Of a stretch of DNA of 64,000 bases, positions 42,702 to 51,523 are shown piece by piece. The position numbers and the translations under genes were made by a program. Every line of letters begins with the position of its first letter. The stretch's first letter is position 1. The notes under the pieces were generated by a model. It had not been told where the DNA came from. It saw nothing but the letters and a program-made list of their open reading frames with translations, and searched no databases. The DNA is taken from the NCBI GenBank assembly GCA_963785755.1, contig CAWAXG010000047.1, positions 1 through 64,000 on the forward strand, read 5' to 3'. This DNA is from JACCXG01 sp963785755 (GTDB lineage Bacteria > Acidobacteriota > Vicinamibacteria > Vicinamibacterales > 2-12-FULL-66-21).

Positions 42702-43533
42702 ATGCCTGTCAAGAAAGATGAGTCTGGACGCCGCTACGTCCAGGCAGAAGTTGAAGTGCCTGGCACGCCGGAAGAGGTGTGGAAGGCGATTGCGACTGGA
42801 CCCGGGATCTCATCGTGGTTCGTGCCGACCGAGGTCGAAACCAATCAGGATGGGACGCCTGCGAAGGTGGTTTCGCATTTCGCTCCGGATGGCAGTATGG
42901 ATTCGGTCGCGACCGTGACGAAGTGGGAGCCGCCGCGGCGGTTCGTCGCTGACAGTCCCGGCGAACGGCCGGGCGATCCGGCCGTCGCGACCGAGTGGAC
43001 GGTCGAGACGCGGTCCGGCGGCACGTGCACCGTGCGCGTGGTTCACAGCTGGTTCGCGAGCAGCGACGATTGGGACAGTCAGTTCGACGGACACGAGCAG
43101 GGTTGGGTCTCGTTCTTCCGGATTCTGCGGCTCTATCTCGCTTCGTTCACAGGTCAGCCCTGCGCGGCGTTCCAGGTGATGGCCTTCACGCCCGAGTCCA
43201 CGAGCAAAGCGTGGGAGATCCTGACGCATCCCCTCGGGCTCCGCGATCCGAGCCAGGGCCAGCGCGTGACCTCACTCGCCGGCGCGCCGCAGCTGTCGGG
43301 CGTGGTCGAACGCGTCGGGGCGCCCGAGTATCCGGAGACTGCTCCTGCGCCTGGACGCGCCAGCGCCGGGTATCGCGCACGGCTTCGCCATGCCGATGGG
43401 GGGCAACGTCTGTGTGCCAGTCCGCCTGTACCTGTATGGCGACCAGGCCGCGGCCGTCGCGGCGCGCGAGGAACCGCGGTGGCAGGCGTGGATCAAGGAA
43501 CGGTTCCAGCCAGCCGTCGAAGCGAACACCTGA
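42702..43533 (+). CDS. SRPBCC (AHSA1-like) protein 2, frameshifted
   Basis: Paralogue of the preceding gene (VQAEVEVPGTPEEVWKAIAT, then GPGISSWFVPTEVETNQDG). AGGAG at 42691 favours the second ATG at 42702. An extra A near 43338 shifts the frame. Corrected, it continues LLLRLDAPAPGIAHGFAMPM, VRLYLYGDQAAAVAAREEPR and ends WIKERFQPAVEANT with a stop at 43531-43533. Uncorrected it would read into the DUF1697 gene. Ligand unknown. Tandem SRPBCC pairs under one ArsR gene suggest two ligand-binding variants. Confidence 0.75.
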
Positions 43534-43582
43534 CGATCGATCTGAGAAGGAGAAGATTCGCGACCGGGACTAGAATGAGCCC

Positions 43583-44140
43583 GTGAGCTTGTACGTCGCA
43601 CTGCTCCGCGGCATCAACGTCGGCGGCAGCAATCTGATCAGGATGCCGGCGCTCAAGGCCTGCTTCGAGGGTCAGGGCCTTCGCGATGTGGCGACCTACA
43701 TTCAGAGCGGGAACGTGCTGTTCACCGCCGCCCGCGAGAGTCCAGTCGCGCTCACGGCCCGGATCGAGAAGGCGCTCTCGAAGACGTTCTCCTATCAGTC
43801 GCGTGTCGTGCTGCGCTCGTTCGAGCAGATGAAGGCGAACGTCGAGGGAGCGCCGAAGGGATTCGGCGGGCGCCCCGATGAGTATCGTTACGACGTGATC
43901 TTCCTGAAGCATCCGGTGACGGCGGCCGAGGCGATGAAGAGCCTGACCGCCAACCCCGGAGTTGACCGCGTGTTCGCCGGCGACGGCGTGGTGTACTTTT
44001 CGCGGCTGATCAGCCGGGCGGCCGAAAGCCACCTGAGTCGCGTGGTCGGGAAACCGATCTATCAGGACATGACGATCCGCAACTGGAACACGACGGGCAA
44101 GCTGCTCGCCTTGATGGAGCGCGTGCGGAGCGGTGACTAG
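43583..44140 (+). CDS. DUF1697 family protein
   Basis: A 185-residue protein typical of DUF1697: SLYVALLRGINVGGSNLIRM, VATYIQSGNVLFTA and DVIFLKHPVT near the middle, and GKPIYQDMTIRNWNTTGKLL at the end. The fold is ferredoxin-like; the function is unknown. GTG start at 43583 is at the family's usual beginning. A large inverted repeat follows about 30 bp later. Confidence 0.85.
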   Translation: MSLYVALLRGINVGGSNLIRMPALKACFEGQGLRDVATYIQSGNVLFTAARESPVALTARIEKALSKTFSYQSRVVLRSFEQMKANVEGAPKGFGGRPDEYRYDVIFLKHPVTAAEAMKSLTANPGVDRVFAGDGVVYFSRLISRAAESHLSRVVGKPIYQDMTIRNWNTTGKLLALMERVRSGD

Positions 44141-44172
44141 ACCAGCAGGCTGCTGAACAACGCAGCCGGAGA

Positions 44173-44266
44173 CAACTCCCAATTCCCAACCTCCAATTCC
44201 CACGAGATCTCTCTGCCGATCAGCTGCGGAATCCTTTGGGAGTTGGGAGTTGGAGATTGGGAGTTG
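44173..44266. terminator. Imperfect 30-bp inverted repeat with CTCCCAA units
   Basis: Left arm 44173-44202 is built of CAACTCCCAATTCCCAAC-like units; right arm 44237-44266 is TGGGAGTTGGGAGTTGGAGA and beyond, complementary with a few mismatches. The loop is about 34 bases. It separates the convergent DUF1697 and FnIII genes and probably ends transcription in both directions. Confidence 0.6.
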
Positions 44267-44282
44267 ACCTGTTCCCCCTCTC

Positions 44283-45237
44283 TTAGTGGATCACCGTGAT
44301 CGTGCCGGGCTCCGACTCGTTGTCCGCGGTATCGACGGCGATTATCGTGATGGTGTTCTGGCCGTAGTCGACCTCGACAACCGCAGTGGTGTCGCCCACC
44401 ACGACAGCGCGCAACTCCCCGTTGACATAGACCTCGTAACGGATGAACGACTGTGGAGCGAAGTCATCGGTCGAGGGATCCCATCTCACGATGAGGAATG
44501 CGCCATCACTTTCTGCGGTGATGTTCATCGGCTCTGTCGGCGGCGTCTGGTCGTCGGGGTTCGCCGGCTCGGTCGTCACTACGTACGGGATCGCTGAAGG
44601 GCGACCAGTTCCCCTGAACGTCGCGAGCACGAACGGTAAACGTGTATGTCGTCTCTTGATCCAGCGGAACACAACCTGTCGCCACCAGAACAGCGGCGCA
44701 GGTAAAAGTACCTGCTTTCGAATTCAGCGTGGTGACGGGCTGCCCGTCGATATAGATCGAGTACCAAATGGTCGGCCCATCGTCGGTGGACGACCAGGTC
44801 AGGGACGCGTGCGTCGGGCCGACATCCACGACTGCCACGACAGGCTTCGTGGGCGCGGCGGGCGCGCCGGGCAACGTGACCGTCACAGGGTTGCTGGAAC
44901 TGGAAAGATTCCCTGCGGCATCCTTGGCGTAGACGCGAAGCGTATAGGTCGCACCAGCGTTCAAGCCCCCCAGCGTGTGGCTCGTTGCCGTCTGACTGAC
45001 GGTCACGTTGGTGCCGCCGGCGCAACAGATGATGTAGCTGAAGCTGCCCGAATTGTCCGTGGACGGCCCCCATGCAAGCGACACGCTGTTAGACGTTGTC
45101 GCCGCGACGACAAGGTTGGTCGGCGCCGTTGGTGGTGTGCGATCTCGAATCCGGAAGCCCTGGCCCGAGACGACGGACGACCCCAACACCATGGTGAGCG
45201 CCACCGCCGTGAACAACGAAGGGAACTTTCTCGTCAT
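44283..45237 (-). CDS. Exported protein with three fibronectin type III-like domains, frameshifted
   Basis: A secreted protein of about 317 residues. ATG at 45237 with GAGAGAGG before it starts the signal peptide (FPSLFTAVALTMVLGSSVVS). Domains start at TPPTAPTNLVVAATTSNSVS, APAAPTKPVVAVVDVGPTHA and TPPTEPMNITAESDGAFLIV, each with the Trp/Tyr core pattern (SLAWGPSTDNSG, LTWSSTDDGPTIWYSIY, VRWDPSTDDF). An extra C in the run at 44587-44589 breaks the frame after PFSDP; the other frame continues YVVTTEPANPDDQ. FnIII proteins of this type are surface or matrix proteins. Upstream is a 12-bp tandem repeat. Confidence 0.75.
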
Positions 45238-45329
45238 GTCGATTCCTCTCTCTGAACTGATGTTCCCGCGAGGGTGAGGTCGCTGAATCGTCCTCGGCCA
45301 GCTAAGTGTCCTTTTCTCTGCTGTGATGT

Positions 45330-45365
45330 GTCGTGGGACGGGTCGTGTGACGTGTCGTGTGATGG
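45330..45365. repeat. Three tandem 12-bp repeats upstream of the FnIII gene
   Basis: GTCGTGGGACGG, GTCGTGTGACGT and GTCGTGTGATGG follow one another without gaps. The remaining bases of this 330-bp gap (45238-45564) show no gene. The repeats lie about 95 bp upstream of the FnIII start and could be tandem binding sites or slippage. Confidence 0.6.
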
Positions 45366-45564
45366 CGTGCGACATGTCTGTGGCGACGCGGTCAGATTTC
45401 CCGCAAATGCCGTACCTCGGCCGCTCGCCGCGTCGGGCGCTGTGTTGTCTGTCGTTTTGAGATCGTTACGCGTTGAGAGAGGTTTCGCTCGTCGAAACAG
45501 CTTACCGGCACGGTAAGGCGCAGGCGGCAGCGTATGGAGTACTTACCAGTGACAACGCGGACCG

Positions 45565-46053
45565 CTACTGATTCAGCGGGACCGCGATGTCGACGACGGC
45601 CTCGTCGAACCGGCCCAACGAGAACGCCTGGCCCGTCGTGAGACTGACGGCGTAGAACCGATACTTGCCGTTCACCGAGAGCGTCGCGAACGGGAAGTTG
45701 GCCACCGTCACGCCATTCACGAGCAGGCTGTAGATATCGAAGCCGGCCGCGGCAGCGGCATCAACGCCGAGTTTCCCGGTCGCAACCAGGATGCCATTGC
45801 CCGGAGGCGACTGGATGACGAGCTGGTCCAGCGTCGTCGTGATGAATCCGAGGTCTCTCGTCCTCTCGGGTGAGCGGGCTCTGAATGACACCAGCCTGCC
45901 GTCGTCGGTCAGGCCGATGACTCGAAGGTCATTGCTCGAGCGGTCGTCGTCTTGACCGTCTGCGCGGACGCCGTGCCACGCGCCCGCTGCCAGCAGGACA
46001 GCGAGGCACGCGAACACGACGGACTGTCTCTCCCTGTGGATGGCTCTTCGCAT
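45565..46053 (-). CDS. Exported DUF4394-like protein
   Basis: A 162-residue secreted protein. ATG at 46053 has AGGAGGAG about eight bases upstream and starts the signal peptide (QSVVFACLAVLLAAGAWHGV). The mature part begins LRVIGLTDDGRLVSFRARSP, the DUF4394 opening, and continues DLGFITTTLDQLVIQ and GKYRFYAVSLTTGQAFSLGR. Full DUF4394 proteins have more propeller blades, so this is a short form with about two or three. Function unknown. The upstream in-frame Met gives a longer tail without support. Confidence 0.65.
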   Translation of the reverse strand: MRRAIHRERQSVVFACLAVLLAAGAWHGVRADGQDDDRSSNDLRVIGLTDDGRLVSFRARSPERTRDLGFITTTLDQLVIQSPPGNGILVATGKLGVDAAAAAGFDIYSLLVNGVTVANFPFATLSVNGKYRFYAVSLTTGQAFSLGRFDEAVVDIAVPLNQ

Positions 46054-46255
46054 AGGGAATCTCCTCCTCACTTCGCGGGCACTCAAACCTGACTACGCGC
46101 GGCGGTGCGGGATCGGATTTCCCCAGGAGGTTCTGCGGAGTCCGGGTCAGGAATCCATCAGGCTCGGCAGTGGAGTGTCGGGCCGTTCAAGACGAGCTCG
46201 CCATGAGGACCGCGGCTTGCAGCGTTGATCGATGAGCACTGGGAGGAGCTGAGCC

Positions 46256-46468
46256 ATGGATTTCACCACTGCCGTCACGCTCGCGGTCGTCCTTTGCATC
46301 GCGCTCTGGGTCCCGTACTTCTTCATCTACATCCGTCGAGGGAAGGCACGCGGACACACCTGGTTCACATGGTGGAAGCCGCGGGGTCACTCGGACATCG
46401 GCCCGGACCTTGGTGGGTCCCGACCGACTCGACCGGGCGCAGACGACGCGCGGGGGGCTCGTTATTGA
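46256..46468 (+). CDS. Small single-span membrane protein
   Basis: A 70-residue protein with GGAGGAGCTGAGCC just before the ATG. One membrane span is clear (TTAVTLAVVLCIALWVPYFF), followed by a basic cytoplasmic patch RRGKARGHTWFTWWKPRGHS. No family is recognised. A strong ribosome site and good membrane topology support it as a real gene; its role is unknown. Confidence 0.6.
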   Translation: MDFTTAVTLAVVLCIALWVPYFFIYIRRGKARGHTWFTWWKPRGHSDIGPDLGGSRPTRPGADDARGARY

Positions 46469-46567
46469 TTCGGGCCGCCTTCGCCCTTCGGGCTACGGCG
46501 CGCCAAGGCCGCGGCTCGTGCGATCAGAAACAAGCCCGCACTTCTCCAGTCCGTAGTCGCGCGACAG

Positions 46568-47368
46568 TCACGACTTCGCTCCCGTGTTGTACTCGTCGTG
46601 GCGGCGCCACCAGACGCCCTCCTCGTTGCGCCCCCTGGGTGCGCGGTCGAGCCACTGGTACATGCCCCAGAGGCCGTCCAGTCCACGCGCGTAGGCGGAA
46701 TAGGTGTGGTAGACGACGCCATCCTCGAGCACGAACGCGCTCATGCCCGGCCTCTCGCGCGTGTACGTGGCCTTGTCGGTTCCAGACATCGCCGCGAACA
46801 ACGCGGCCCCGTCGGGTGTCGCGGGCGGCGGTATCGTGGCTTCCTCGGTGCCGCGTGACTGCGATGGCGCCTCGCGCCGGTAGTTGTATTCGATGCCCCC
46901 CTCGCGCTGCTGCTCCTCGGTGAACCCGACGCTGAAGTCGAAGTTGAAGTCGCTGTCGAACGAGGACGCCCAGGGGAATGTCCACCCCATCCGCCGCCTG
47001 TAGGCCTGCAGCTTCGTGAGAGGCGCCCGCGACACTGCCGCAAGCGTGACGTCGTGGTTGGCGAGGTGAACAACCGAACCGTTGAACCCGTCCGCAATCG
47101 CCGAGCAGGCCGGACACCCCGCCGTGTAGTCGGGCCCGAACATGAAGTGGTAGATGAGGAGCTGTGAGCGTCCCCGGAAGAGATCCGCCAGCGAAGCGCT
47201 GCCCTCTTCAGTCTCGAATCGATACGTTTTGTCCATCCGAACCCAAGGCAGCTCCTGCCGCCGCCGCGCCAGCTCGTCGCTGCGCCGCGTGAGCTCCTTC
47301 TCAGCCTCGAGCAGCTCGAGCCGCGCTTTCAGCCACTCTTCCCGGGTCCCGGTCACGTGCGTCGTCAT
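46568..47368 (-). CDS. DUF899 thioredoxin-like protein
   Basis: A 266-residue protein of the DUF899 family. ATG at 47368 (MTTHVTGTREEWLKARLELL) with AGAGGAG before it is the family's start; the longer frame lacks support. The core reads LADLFRGRSQLLIYHFMFGP, GCPACSAIADGF (the CPAC pair in thioredoxin position) and WTFPWASSFDSDFNFDF, and it ends with EGVWWRRHDEY. The function is unproven. A redox role is suggested by the Cys pair. Confidence 0.85.
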   Translation of the reverse strand: MTTHVTGTREEWLKARLELLEAEKELTRRSDELARRRQELPWVRMDKTYRFETEEGSASLADLFRGRSQLLIYHFMFGPDYTAGCPACSAIADGFNGSVVHLANHDVTLAAVSRAPLTKLQAYRRRMGWTFPWASSFDSDFNFDFSVGFTEEQQREGGIEYNYRREAPSQSRGTEEATIPPPATPDGAALFAAMSGTDKATYTRERPGMSAFVLEDGVVYHTYSAYARGLDGLWGMYQWLDRAPRGRNEEGVWWRRHDEYNTGAKS

Positions 47369-47520
47369 CACTGTTCTCCTCTGCTTTATCCGTCTTCGCT
47401 TCCACGTTGCTTGCCAATCGAAGCTCACGTGTCGTCAGCAGGTCAGCGAAGGCTGGAGATACATTGAGCGCAGGAGATCGAACAGTGGGAGTGACAAGTG
47501 TGACGGGATTCCGTGTCCCA

Positions 47521-47784
47521 ACCGGCCTGCGCGCGTGTAAAGGGGGACAAGGGGACGAAGGGTCCCAACCAGCAGCGAGTGAGCGCAGCGCCCGCCTACG
47601 CGCCGCAGGCGCTCGGCGCGTCCGCCGCAGCCTTGGCGGAGGCGGAAACGAGCCACGCGAGCGGAGCGGGGCGTGAGGGGCCCCGCGAGCGCCCGCCTGC
47701 GCCAAGGCTCCGGCGAGGTCTCGCCGTAGCGCTTCGCGCGAAGGCGGAAGCGTGTAAGGGGGTCCGGGGGACGAAGTCCCCCGG
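47521..47784. repeat. GC-rich repetitive intergenic block with perfect hairpin
   Basis: No gene is seen between 47369 and 47897. The block holds flanking copies of GTGTAA-GGGG and GGGGACGAAG motifs, TCCGCCGCAGCCTTGGCGGA at 47621-47640 (also near 20281), and a perfect stem CCGGGGGAC-GAA-GTCCCCCGG at 47764-47784. The arrangement suggests REP-like dispersed elements. The last hairpin is just upstream of the DegT gene's leader. Confidence 0.55.
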
Positions 47785-47897
47785 TGAGAAGTGATCTACT
47801 ATGGCCGGCCGGGCGGTTCAGCGACGAAGTGAAAGAGCCGATCTTCCGCGAAACCCCGCTGTCCCGCCCGCTGAGCAGATTCAGGCACGAGGTCACC

Positions 47898-49259
47898 ATG
47901 CGCACGCAGACTTCAGTCAGCAGACGGACGTTCCTCGCCGGCGCCCTCGGGACCGCCGCTGTCAGCAGGATCGTTCCGCCCGCCGTTGACGATGGCGCTG
48001 CCGCCCCCGCGGCTCAGACACGACAAGCGCCGGCACTGCTCGGCGGCAAGCCGCTGCGGGCGGCGCCATTTCCGTCGTGGCCGGTCGCCGAGGCGCGCGA
48101 GGAAGAGGCGTTGACCGGCCTCATCCGGCGTGGCAAGTGGGGTCGCGGCGAACAGGTCGCGGCGTTCGAATCCGCATACGCCGCGCTGACCGGCGCAAAA
48201 GGCTGCCTCGCCACCGCGAACGGGACCAGCGCCCTCATCATCTCGCTTGCGGCGCTGGACATCGGCCCCGGCGACGAGGTCGTGGTGCCTCCCTACACGT
48301 TCATCGCGACGGTCAACGCGGTGCTCCTGATGCATGCGCTGCCCGTGTTCGTCGACACCGACATCGAGACGTTCCAGATCGACGCGCGCCGGATCGAAGC
48401 GGCGATCACGCCGCGCACACGCGCCATCATCCCGGTGCATCTCGGCGGCTCGGCTGCCGATCTCGACACCATCCTGCCGATCGCGGCGAAGCGCGGCATT
48501 CCCGTCATTGAGGACGCGTGCCAGGCGCACCTGGCCGAGTGGCGCGGCCGCAAGGTCGGTACGTATGGCAGGACCGGGTGCTTCAGCTTTCAGGCGAGCA
48601 AGAACCTGAACTCGGGGGAAGGCGGCGCGATCCTGAGCGGCGACGAAGAACTGCTGGCGGCCTGCTTCCGCTTTCACAACAACAGCCGCGGCCGCGAGAA
48701 CACCGGCACCGACTTCTCGTACGCCCGGACGGGCGCGAACCTGCGGATGACCGAGTTCCAGGCCGCGCTGCTGCAGGCGCAGATGACACGACTCGAGGAT
48801 CAGTCACGGACCCGGGAGCAGAACGCCGCGTACCTCTCGAAGCGGCTCGCCGAGATCCCCGGCATCTCACCGGCACGGATGTACGACGGGTGCACGCGAA
48901 ACGCCTGGCATCTCTACATGTTCCGCTACGATGCACGCCAGTTCTCGGGTCTGCCGCGCGCGACGTTCCTCAAGGCGCTCGCCGCCGAGGGTGTGCCCGC
49001 GTCTGGCGGATATTCCCCGCTCAACGCGCAGCCGTTCCTGGAGCAGGCGCTCTCGAGCCGCGGCTTCAAGGCGATTTATCCGCAGGACGTCCTGCAAAGC
49101 TGGCGCGAGCGCAACCGGTGCCCCGAGAACGATCGCCTCTGCCGCGAAGCCGTCTGGCTGACCCAGACCATGCTGCTCGGACCGCGGCGCGACATGGACG
49201 ACATCGCCGAAGCGGTGCTCAAGGTGCGGGCGCATGCGGAGGCACTGGCAAAGACGTGA
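47898..49259 (+). CDS. Tat-exported DegT/DnrJ/EryC1-type PLP aminotransferase-like protein
   Basis: A 453-residue protein. ATG at 47898 begins a twin-arginine signal (SVSRRTFLAGALGTAAVSRI), so it should be exported folded, with PLP already bound. The DegT core is complete: RRGKWGRGEQVAAFESAYAA, GDEVVVPPYTFIATVNAVLL, IPVIEDACQAHLAEWRGRKV, CFSFQASKNLNSGEGGA with the PLP Lys in SKN, and TGANLRMTEFQAALLQAQM. Family members convert keto-sugars to amino-sugars; a substrate outside the cytoplasm is unusual. Similar Tat-exported members occur in Acidobacteria and Planctomycetes. Confidence 0.85.
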   Translation: MRTQTSVSRRTFLAGALGTAAVSRIVPPAVDDGAAAPAAQTRQAPALLGGKPLRAAPFPSWPVAEAREEEALTGLIRRGKWGRGEQVAAFESAYAALTGAKGCLATANGTSALIISLAALDIGPGDEVVVPPYTFIATVNAVLLMHALPVFVDTDIETFQIDARRIEAAITPRTRAIIPVHLGGSAADLDTILPIAAKRGIPVIEDACQAHLAEWRGRKVGTYGRTGCFSFQASKNLNSGEGGAILSGDEELLAACFRFHNNSRGRENTGTDFSYARTGANLRMTEFQAALLQAQMTRLEDQSRTREQNAAYLSKRLAEIPGISPARMYDGCTRNAWHLYMFRYDARQFSGLPRATFLKALAAEGVPASGGYSPLNAQPFLEQALSSRGFKAIYPQDVLQSWRERNRCPENDRLCREAVWLTQTMLLGPRRDMDDIAEAVLKVRAHAEALAKT

Positions 49260-49294
49260 GGCCGACAGATGCGCGGCGGATGACGCCGCCGCGA

Positions 49295-50536
49295 CTACCC
49301 GGCTGCAACCATCGCCACCGTCTTGTCGATCAGCCGCTGGAAGGCCTCGAGCGTCACCTCCAGGTCGGCCTCGGGCGTGTCTTCCTCCTTGCAGTGCGAC
49401 AGCCCGTTGGTGGACATGGCGAACATCATCACCGCGGGCATCACGCGGCTCATCTCCACCGCGTCGTGGAGTGGGCCCGACGGCAGCGGGGGCGCGTGCC
49501 CGGTGACCTCGTGCACGGCTTCGGCACACAGCGCGACGAGCCGCGGATCGAACCGGCACGGGTCGATTCGCCACACGTGGCGCCATTCGACGCTCACGTT
49601 GTTGGCCGCGGCGGCGCGCGACGCGGCCTCGCGAGCGTCGGCCAGCGCGCGCTGTAGTGTGACGGGCTCCAGCGCCCGTTGATCGAGGGCAATTTCGCAC
49701 ACGCCCGGCACGGCCGTCACAATCCCCGGTTCCACCATGACGGTGCCCACGGTGCACACCACTCCAGCCTCCGGCGTCGAATGGCGCCGGGCGATCTCGC
49801 GGCAGGCGAGGGCCGTCTCGGCGGCGGCCAGGAACGCGTCGCGCCGCATCGCAATCGGCGTGGAGCCGGAGTGCGCTGCCTGTCCCACGAACCGCAGGAC
49901 GTGCCGCTCCACCCCGTAGGTGCCGATGACCGCGCCGGTGGATCGGCCCATCGCCTCGAGCACCGGCCCCTGCTCGATGTGCAACTCGAGGTAGGCGCGC
50001 GGACGGCGCGCGTCGAGTGCGCGCCGCGCCTCGGGCATGCGGTCCACGTCCACGCCGTTCTCGGCCAGCGCGTCGGCGAGGCGGGTGCCCTGGCGATCAA
50101 CGAGGTTGCGCACGCTGTCGGGCACGAGGCTGCCGCTGGCGCCCGACGACCCCAGCAGGCTGCGCGAGAAGCGCGCGCCCTCTTCGTCGGCGAAGTCCAC
50201 GACGGCCAGCGTCACCGGCGGCGTCCTGCCGGCGTAGCGGCGGAGCGCCTCAACGCCCGCCAGCACGCCCAGCGGGCCGTCGAGCCAGCCGCCGTTCGGC
50301 ACCGAGTCGAGGTGGCCGCCGATGACGACCGTGTCCGGCCGTTCGCCCGGCAGCGTGATCCAGTTGTTGCCGGCGCGATCGGCCTCGGCGCGCAGTCCCT
50401 CGCGGGCCAGCACGGCGTCCAGCCAGCGGCGCGCGTCGCGCCACACCGGCCCCCACGCCACCCGCTGGGCGCCCTGGGCATCGCTCGTCCGCGCCGCCAG
50501 GGCACGGAGGTCGGCAATCACGTCGCGTCCTCCCAT
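49295..50536 (-). CDS. M20 amidohydrolase (allantoate/N-carbamoyl amino acid type)
   Basis: A 413-residue Zn hydrolase of the AllC/HyuC type, which removes carbamoyl or ureido groups. Metal ligands are clear: VVIGGHLDSVPNGGWLDGPL (His and Asp), VDFADEEGARF (Glu), LELHIEQGPVLEAMG (His). The dimerisation lid sequence GQAAHSGSTPIAMRRDAFLA and C-terminal SGPLHDAVEMSRVMPAVMMF fit. The exact substrate is not decided. The ATG is at the family's usual start. Its first 73 bases are repeated at 61135-61206. Confidence 0.85.
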   Translation of the reverse strand: MGGRDVIADLRALAARTSDAQGAQRVAWGPVWRDARRWLDAVLAREGLRAEADRAGNNWITLPGERPDTVVIGGHLDSVPNGGWLDGPLGVLAGVEALRRYAGRTPPVTLAVVDFADEEGARFSRSLLGSSGASGSLVPDSVRNLVDRQGTRLADALAENGVDVDRMPEARRALDARRPRAYLELHIEQGPVLEAMGRSTGAVIGTYGVERHVLRFVGQAAHSGSTPIAMRRDAFLAAAETALACREIARRHSTPEAGVVCTVGTVMVEPGIVTAVPGVCEIALDQRALEPVTLQRALADAREAASRAAAANNVSVEWRHVWRIDPCRFDPRLVALCAEAVHEVTGHAPPLPSGPLHDAVEMSRVMPAVMMFAMSTNGLSHCKEEDTPEADLEVTLEAFQRLIDKTVAMVAAG

Positions 50537-50548
50537 CTCTCCACCTCG
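50476..50548. repeat. Source A of the mosaic repeat (5' end of M20 gene)
   Basis: About 73 bp covering the M20 start (GGGCATCGCTCGTCC to CTCTCCACCTCG) recur at 61135-61206 with one deleted and one changed base. Confidence 0.8.
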
Positions 50549-50688
50549 CGCCGGCGATCATAGTGTCAGCGGGGACAGATTTCGCCGCGAGGCTGTAGAG
50601 GCGTTACTGAGAGGCGACAGTGAGGTGCGAGGTCGTTACCTTGGCTTGTTCAGATCTCGGATTGCATGAGCGATCAGGATCGCGCGTT

Positions 50689-51264
50689 TCAGCGCGGATC
50701 GCTGACGAGGCACTCGAGTACCGCACGGCCTCGCGGCGAGAGGCGGTAGCCGACCTCGAGGCTCTCGGTGAGGCCGAGCTCTTTCAGCTGTCGGACGCGA
50801 CGCTTGAACGGCGGCACGTCGGCGTCTACCTGCGGCGCGAGCACGCGCGAGACGATGCCGGGCTGGTCGGCGATCAGCTGCAGGTAGCGTGTCGTCCAGG
50901 GCGTCGGGCACGCGGCGTCGATCCTGGCCAGCCTCGCGACGATCGCCTCGAGCTCGGCGTGCTCCGGCAGGCGTTCTCGGAGGGCGATACGCGGATCGTC
51001 GCCGGCGAGACGGAGCTCGATGCGCAGGAGCGTGCCCTCGCCGGCGATCGACGCCCGCAACTCGTCGGGTGACATGCCCGTGCGGCGCACGTCCTCCGGC
51101 GTGATGTCGCCTTCGTCGACGACGGTGACGCGATCGAGGCAGAGCACGCCGACCGGCGAGCGGAGTGAAGAACCGTCGGCTGGCGGCGCCCGCCGCCAAC
51201 GCCTGAAGGCGAGCGTCACACGGCCCTCGGCGATGCCCTGCAGGATGTCGCGGCGGAACAGCAT
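50689..51264 (-). CDS. ASCH/winged-helix-like cytoplasmic protein
   Basis: A 191-residue protein beginning MLFRRDILQGIAEGRVTLAF, typical of ASCH-domain (PUA-like) RNA-binding proteins, continuing VGVLCLDRVTVVDEGDITPE and TLLRIELRLAGDDPRIALRE. The C-terminal half resembles a winged helix (IVSRVLAPQVDADVPPFKRR, QLKELGLTESLEVGYRLSPR). The ATG at 51264 is at the domain start, though the frame extends upstream to 51381. ASCH proteins may bind RNA in translation control; its target is unknown. Its 5' end is repeated at 61206-61272. Confidence 0.7.
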   Translation of the reverse strand: MLFRRDILQGIAEGRVTLAFRRWRRAPPADGSSLRSPVGVLCLDRVTVVDEGDITPEDVRRTGMSPDELRASIAGEGTLLRIELRLAGDDPRIALRERLPEHAELEAIVARLARIDAACPTPWTTRYLQLIADQPGIVSRVLAPQVDADVPPFKRRVRQLKELGLTESLEVGYRLSPRGRAVLECLVSDPR

Positions 51265-51308
51265 CCGACCCTCTCGCTGGTTGGCCCTTCGACCTCGCTG
51301 AAGTTCCG
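51243..51308. repeat. Source B of the mosaic repeat (5' end of ASCH gene)
   Basis: GGATGTCGCGGCGGAACAGC to CTGAAGTTCCGGG recurs at 61206-61272 at roughly 85-90 percent identity by eye, directly joined there to source A. Confidence 0.75.
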
Positions 51309-51523
51309 GGTTCGAGGCATGATTTGGCAGCGGCGTTTCCGCGCCCGCCCACATGGCCAGGCGGAACGACGGAAGATTCACGCCGGCCTCGACGGCTCGG
51401 TATCCTTCTGAATCGGCTGTTAGCGTGTTCGTTGAAGCCCGGGCCTCCCCGCGCTACACTTCGGTCTACATCAGGGTCAAGGCATCGGTCGACATGGCCA
51501 GCACGCCGCCGGAGAGGGATTGA

